Part shown: positions 62,100 to 64,000 of the stretch, in pieces
Position numbering within the stretch: the first letter of the stretch is position 1
Layout of the letters: each line of letters starts with the position of its first letter
NCBI GenBank assembly: GCA_016787345.1
Contig: JAEUUU010000149.1
Span: forward strand, 1 to 64,000
Source of the DNA: Saprospiraceae bacterium
GTDB taxonomy: Bacteria; Bacteroidota; Bacteroidia; Chitinophagales; Saprospiraceae
Direction: 5' to 3'
DNA length: 64,000 nt
Program-made: the position numbers and the translations under genes
The notes under the pieces: generated by a model
What the model was told of the DNA's origin: nothing
Database searches by the model: none
The model's input: only the letters and a program-made list of their open reading frames with translations

Positions 62100-64000
62100 T
62101 TATTCGGTCATCGTCACCCTTACCGATTTTAATTCAGCAGAGTTGCCGCCTATCATCAGGTCGAAATCGCCCGGCTCGGAGCCAAAACTCATGTCGCGCC
62201 GGTAAAAACTCAATTCCTGGTCGGTGATGGTAAACCGGATTTCTTTCGACTGTCCTGCCGGGATCATCACTTTTTGGAAACCTTTCAGTTCTTTCACCGG
62301 CCGGGTGACGGAGCCAATCAGGTCTCGGATGTAGAGTTGTACGACTTCCTCGCCGTCGCGCGAGCCGGTGTTTTTTACATTCACCAATACCTGCAGGGTT
62401 TGACCTTTTTTAAAGGTTGTTCTGTTCACTTTGGGCTCATCGTATTCGAAGGTCGTATAACTCAGTCCGAAGCCGAAGGGATACTGCGGCGAGTTGGGTG
62501 AATCGATATACTGGGTGGTCCATTTGGAGTTTGGATCGTAGGGCCGTCCGGTGCTTTTTTCATTATAAAAAACGGGTACCTGTCCGACAGAGCGGGGGAA
62601 CGACATGGGCAACTTGCCCGAAGGGTTGTATTCGCCCAGTAAAACGTCGGTCAGGGCGTTGCCGGTTTCGGTGCCCAGCCACCAGGCTTCCAGGATAGCC
62701 GAAGCGCTGCCGATGAGCTGCGGAAAAACCAGCGGCCGGCCGTTCATGAGTACGACTACCACGGGTTTCCCGGTGCCGGCAAGTTCCTGCACGAGTTCTT
62801 CCTGTACGCCGGGCAGATTGAGTTCGGTCCGGGAAGCCGCTTCTCCGCTCATTTGCGCTTTTTCACCTATGGCCACCACGATGACGTCGGCTGCTTTGGC
62901 AATTTTGACGGCTTCGGCAAACCCCGATTTGTCGTGACCATCCAGTTCGCAGCCTTTTGCGTAGGTGGTTTGAATGCCGGCAGAGCGCAGGCCTTCGCGC
63001 AGACTGACGCAGTCGTTGAAATTGCCTGCAGCACACCAGTTGCCGATGAGTTCGGTTTTATTATCGGCCAGCGGACCGATCAGTGCGACCTTCTGGTTGC
63101 GGTTGAGGGGCAGTACGTTTCGCTCGTTTTTCAGCAATACAATGCTTTTTCGCGATACGTCGCGGGCGGCAGCGCGGTGTTCGGCAGAAAGGATCGTTTT
63201 TTTCTCCCGGTCGGTATCGCAGAATTTGTACGGATCATCGAAAAGTCCCAGATCGAATTTGGCTTGCAGGATACGCCGGACGGCATCGTCGATCGCCTGC
63301 ATGGGTACTTTGCCTTCTTTTACCGATTGTGCCAGAAAACGCTGGTAGGCAGCACTTTGCATGTCCATGTCCACCCCGGCGTTAACGGCCAGTTCGCCCG
63401 CTTCTTTTTCATTGGCAACCACGCCGTGAAGAACCATTTCATTGATCGAGGTATAATCGGTCACTACAAAACCTTTGAAGCCCCATTCATTTCGCAGGAT
63501 GTCGGTGAGCAGGTATTTATTGCCGGTGGCGGGCACGCCGTCGTAGTCGTTGAAAGAGGTCATTACCGTGGCAGCGCCGGCCTTTACGGCGGCTTCGTAG
63601 GGCGGCAGGTAGTAATCGCGGAAGAAGCGTTCACTCATGTCGACCGTATTGTAATCGCGGCCAGCCGTACCTGCGCCGTAGCCGGCGTAGTGTTTCACAC
63701 AGGCCATAACTGCGTCGGTCTGACCAATTCCTTTGCCCTGGAAACCCCGTACACGGGCTTCCGCGATGCGGCATCCCAGCCAGGTGTCTTCGCCGGCGCC
63801 TTCCATTACGCGTCCCCAGCGCGGATCGCGGGAGACATCGACCATCGGGGCGAAGGTCCAGTGCAACCCTGCTGCCGATGCTTCGGTTCCGGCCACGCGG
63901 GCCGATTTTTCTATCGCCGCAAGGTCCCAGCTGGCTGCTTCGCCGAGCGGTATCGGGAAGATGGTTTTGTAGCCGTGAATGACGTCGTATCCAAAAATAA
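62100..64000 (-). CDS. bglX: GH3 beta-glucosidase-like enzyme (5' end outside the window)
   Basis: The frame stays open to the window edge, so the start lies beyond 64000; about 630 C-terminal residues are present. The first coded residues, GYDVIHGYKTIFPIPLGEAA, and then TFAPMVDVSRDPRWGR are typical of periplasmic BglX-type GH3 enzymes. The likely nucleophile is Asp in GFVVTDYTSI. The GH3 C-terminal domain (ALIGPLADNK) and the fibronectin-III-like cap (LQVLVNVKNTGSRDGEEVVQ) are complete. It would cleave beta-glucosides or related oligosaccharides for the SusCD system downstream. The substrate (beta-glucan, cello- or xylo-oligosaccharide) is not resolved. Confidence 0.92.
   Translation of the reverse strand, partial: IFGYDVIHGYKTIFPIPLGEAASWDLAAIEKSARVAGTEASAAGLHWTFAPMVDVSRDPRWGRVMEGAGEDTWLGCRIAEARVRGFQGKGIGQTDAVMACVKHYAGYGAGTAGRDYNTVDMSERFFRDYYLPPYEAAVKAGAATVMTSFNDYDGVPATGNKYLLTDILRNEWGFKGFVVTDYTSINEMVLHGVVANEKEAGELAVNAGVDMDMQSAAYQRFLAQSVKEGKVPMQAIDDAVRRILQAKFDLGLFDDPYKFCDTDREKKTILSAEHRAAARDVSRKSIVLLKNERNVLPLNRNQKVALIGPLADNKTELIGNWCAAGNFNDCVSLREGLRSAGIQTTYAKGCELDGHDKSGFAEAVKIAKAADVIVVAIGEKAQMSGEAASRTELNLPGVQEELVQELAGTGKPVVVVLMNGRPLVFPQLIGSASAILEAWWLGTETGNALTDVLLGEYNPSGKLPMSFPRSVGQVPVFYNEKSTGRPYDPNSKWTTQYIDSPNSPQYPFGFGLSYTTFEYDEPKVNRTTFKKGQTLQVLVNVKNTGSRDGEEVVQLYIRDLIGSVTRPVKELKGFQKVMIPAGQSKEIRFTITDQELSFYRRDMSFGSEPGDFDLMIGGNSAELKSVRVTMTE

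Overview
The window looks like chromosomal DNA of a member of the Bacteroidota, most likely class Saprospiria (Saprospiraceae, Lewinella or Haliscomenobacter type). The evidence is five exported proteins with type IX secretion (T9SS) sorting domains, dozens of SprB-type repeats, a SusC/SusD pair, a peptidoglycan ligase of the Bacteroidota Mpl/MurC type, weak Shine-Dalgarno sequences, and TAnnTTTG promoter boxes of the Bacteroidota sigma type. No phage, transposase, CRISPR array or defence island was recognised. Taxonomy is inferred from gene content only.

Layout. 1-473: a hairpin-rich non-coding stretch ending in a strong terminator. 474-6534: exported DUF5916 protein, DUF1573 lipoprotein, shikimate kinase, RecQ helicase and tRNA-Ser(UGA). 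6559-12699: CotH-like exported protein, M43-type metalloprotease with T9SS tail, a 152-base palindrome, a DUF423 membrane protein and a DUF3352/propeller protein. 12872-21584: a thioredoxin domain fused to SprB-like repeats, a small exported protein, aspartate kinase and a second SprB/P-domain protein. 21616-27071: TrmH-family methyltransferase, MiaE, an HNH/AP2 protein, a divergent GH13-like protein and an Mpl-type ligase. 27296-29444: a 33-residue lipoprotein, YtxJ, two tandem acyltransferases and tRNA-Arg(CCG). 29556-33237: cupin, GT-C membrane protein, HAD phosphatase and a small exported protein. 33419-40781: an apparent four-gene operon of a 1003-residue hendecad coiled-coil protein, guanine deaminase and two exported paralogs that resemble the soluble part of DUF2723 proteins. 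40771-53139: DUF2752 and GYF/CD225 membrane proteins, a multidomain CotH protein and a 2702-residue SprB-repeat adhesin. 53215-57352: YebC-family regulator, then a four-gene run of lipoprotein, CpcT-like protein, ATP:cob(I)alamin adenosyltransferase and a 7TMR-HDED membrane protein without an HD domain. 57546-64000: a glycan utilisation locus reading leftwards (GH3 enzyme, SusC, SusD).

How the genes fit together. The dominant theme is surface display: five T9SS cargoes, several lipoproteins and the SusCD system all target the cell surface or the medium, although no T9SS machinery gene lies in the window. Housekeeping genes (aroK, recQ, lysC, miaE, mpl, guaD, two tRNAs) are scattered among them. 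Intergenic DNA carries three unrelated palindromic elements, at 9477, 44642 and 57405, each resembling a dispersed repeat.

The best candidates for undescribed biology are the secreted thioredoxin-SprB fusion, the guaD/coiled-coil/DUF2723-like operon, the HD-less PgpH-like receptor, and the tiny YGCP lipoprotein beside the bacillithiol-type protein YtxJ.
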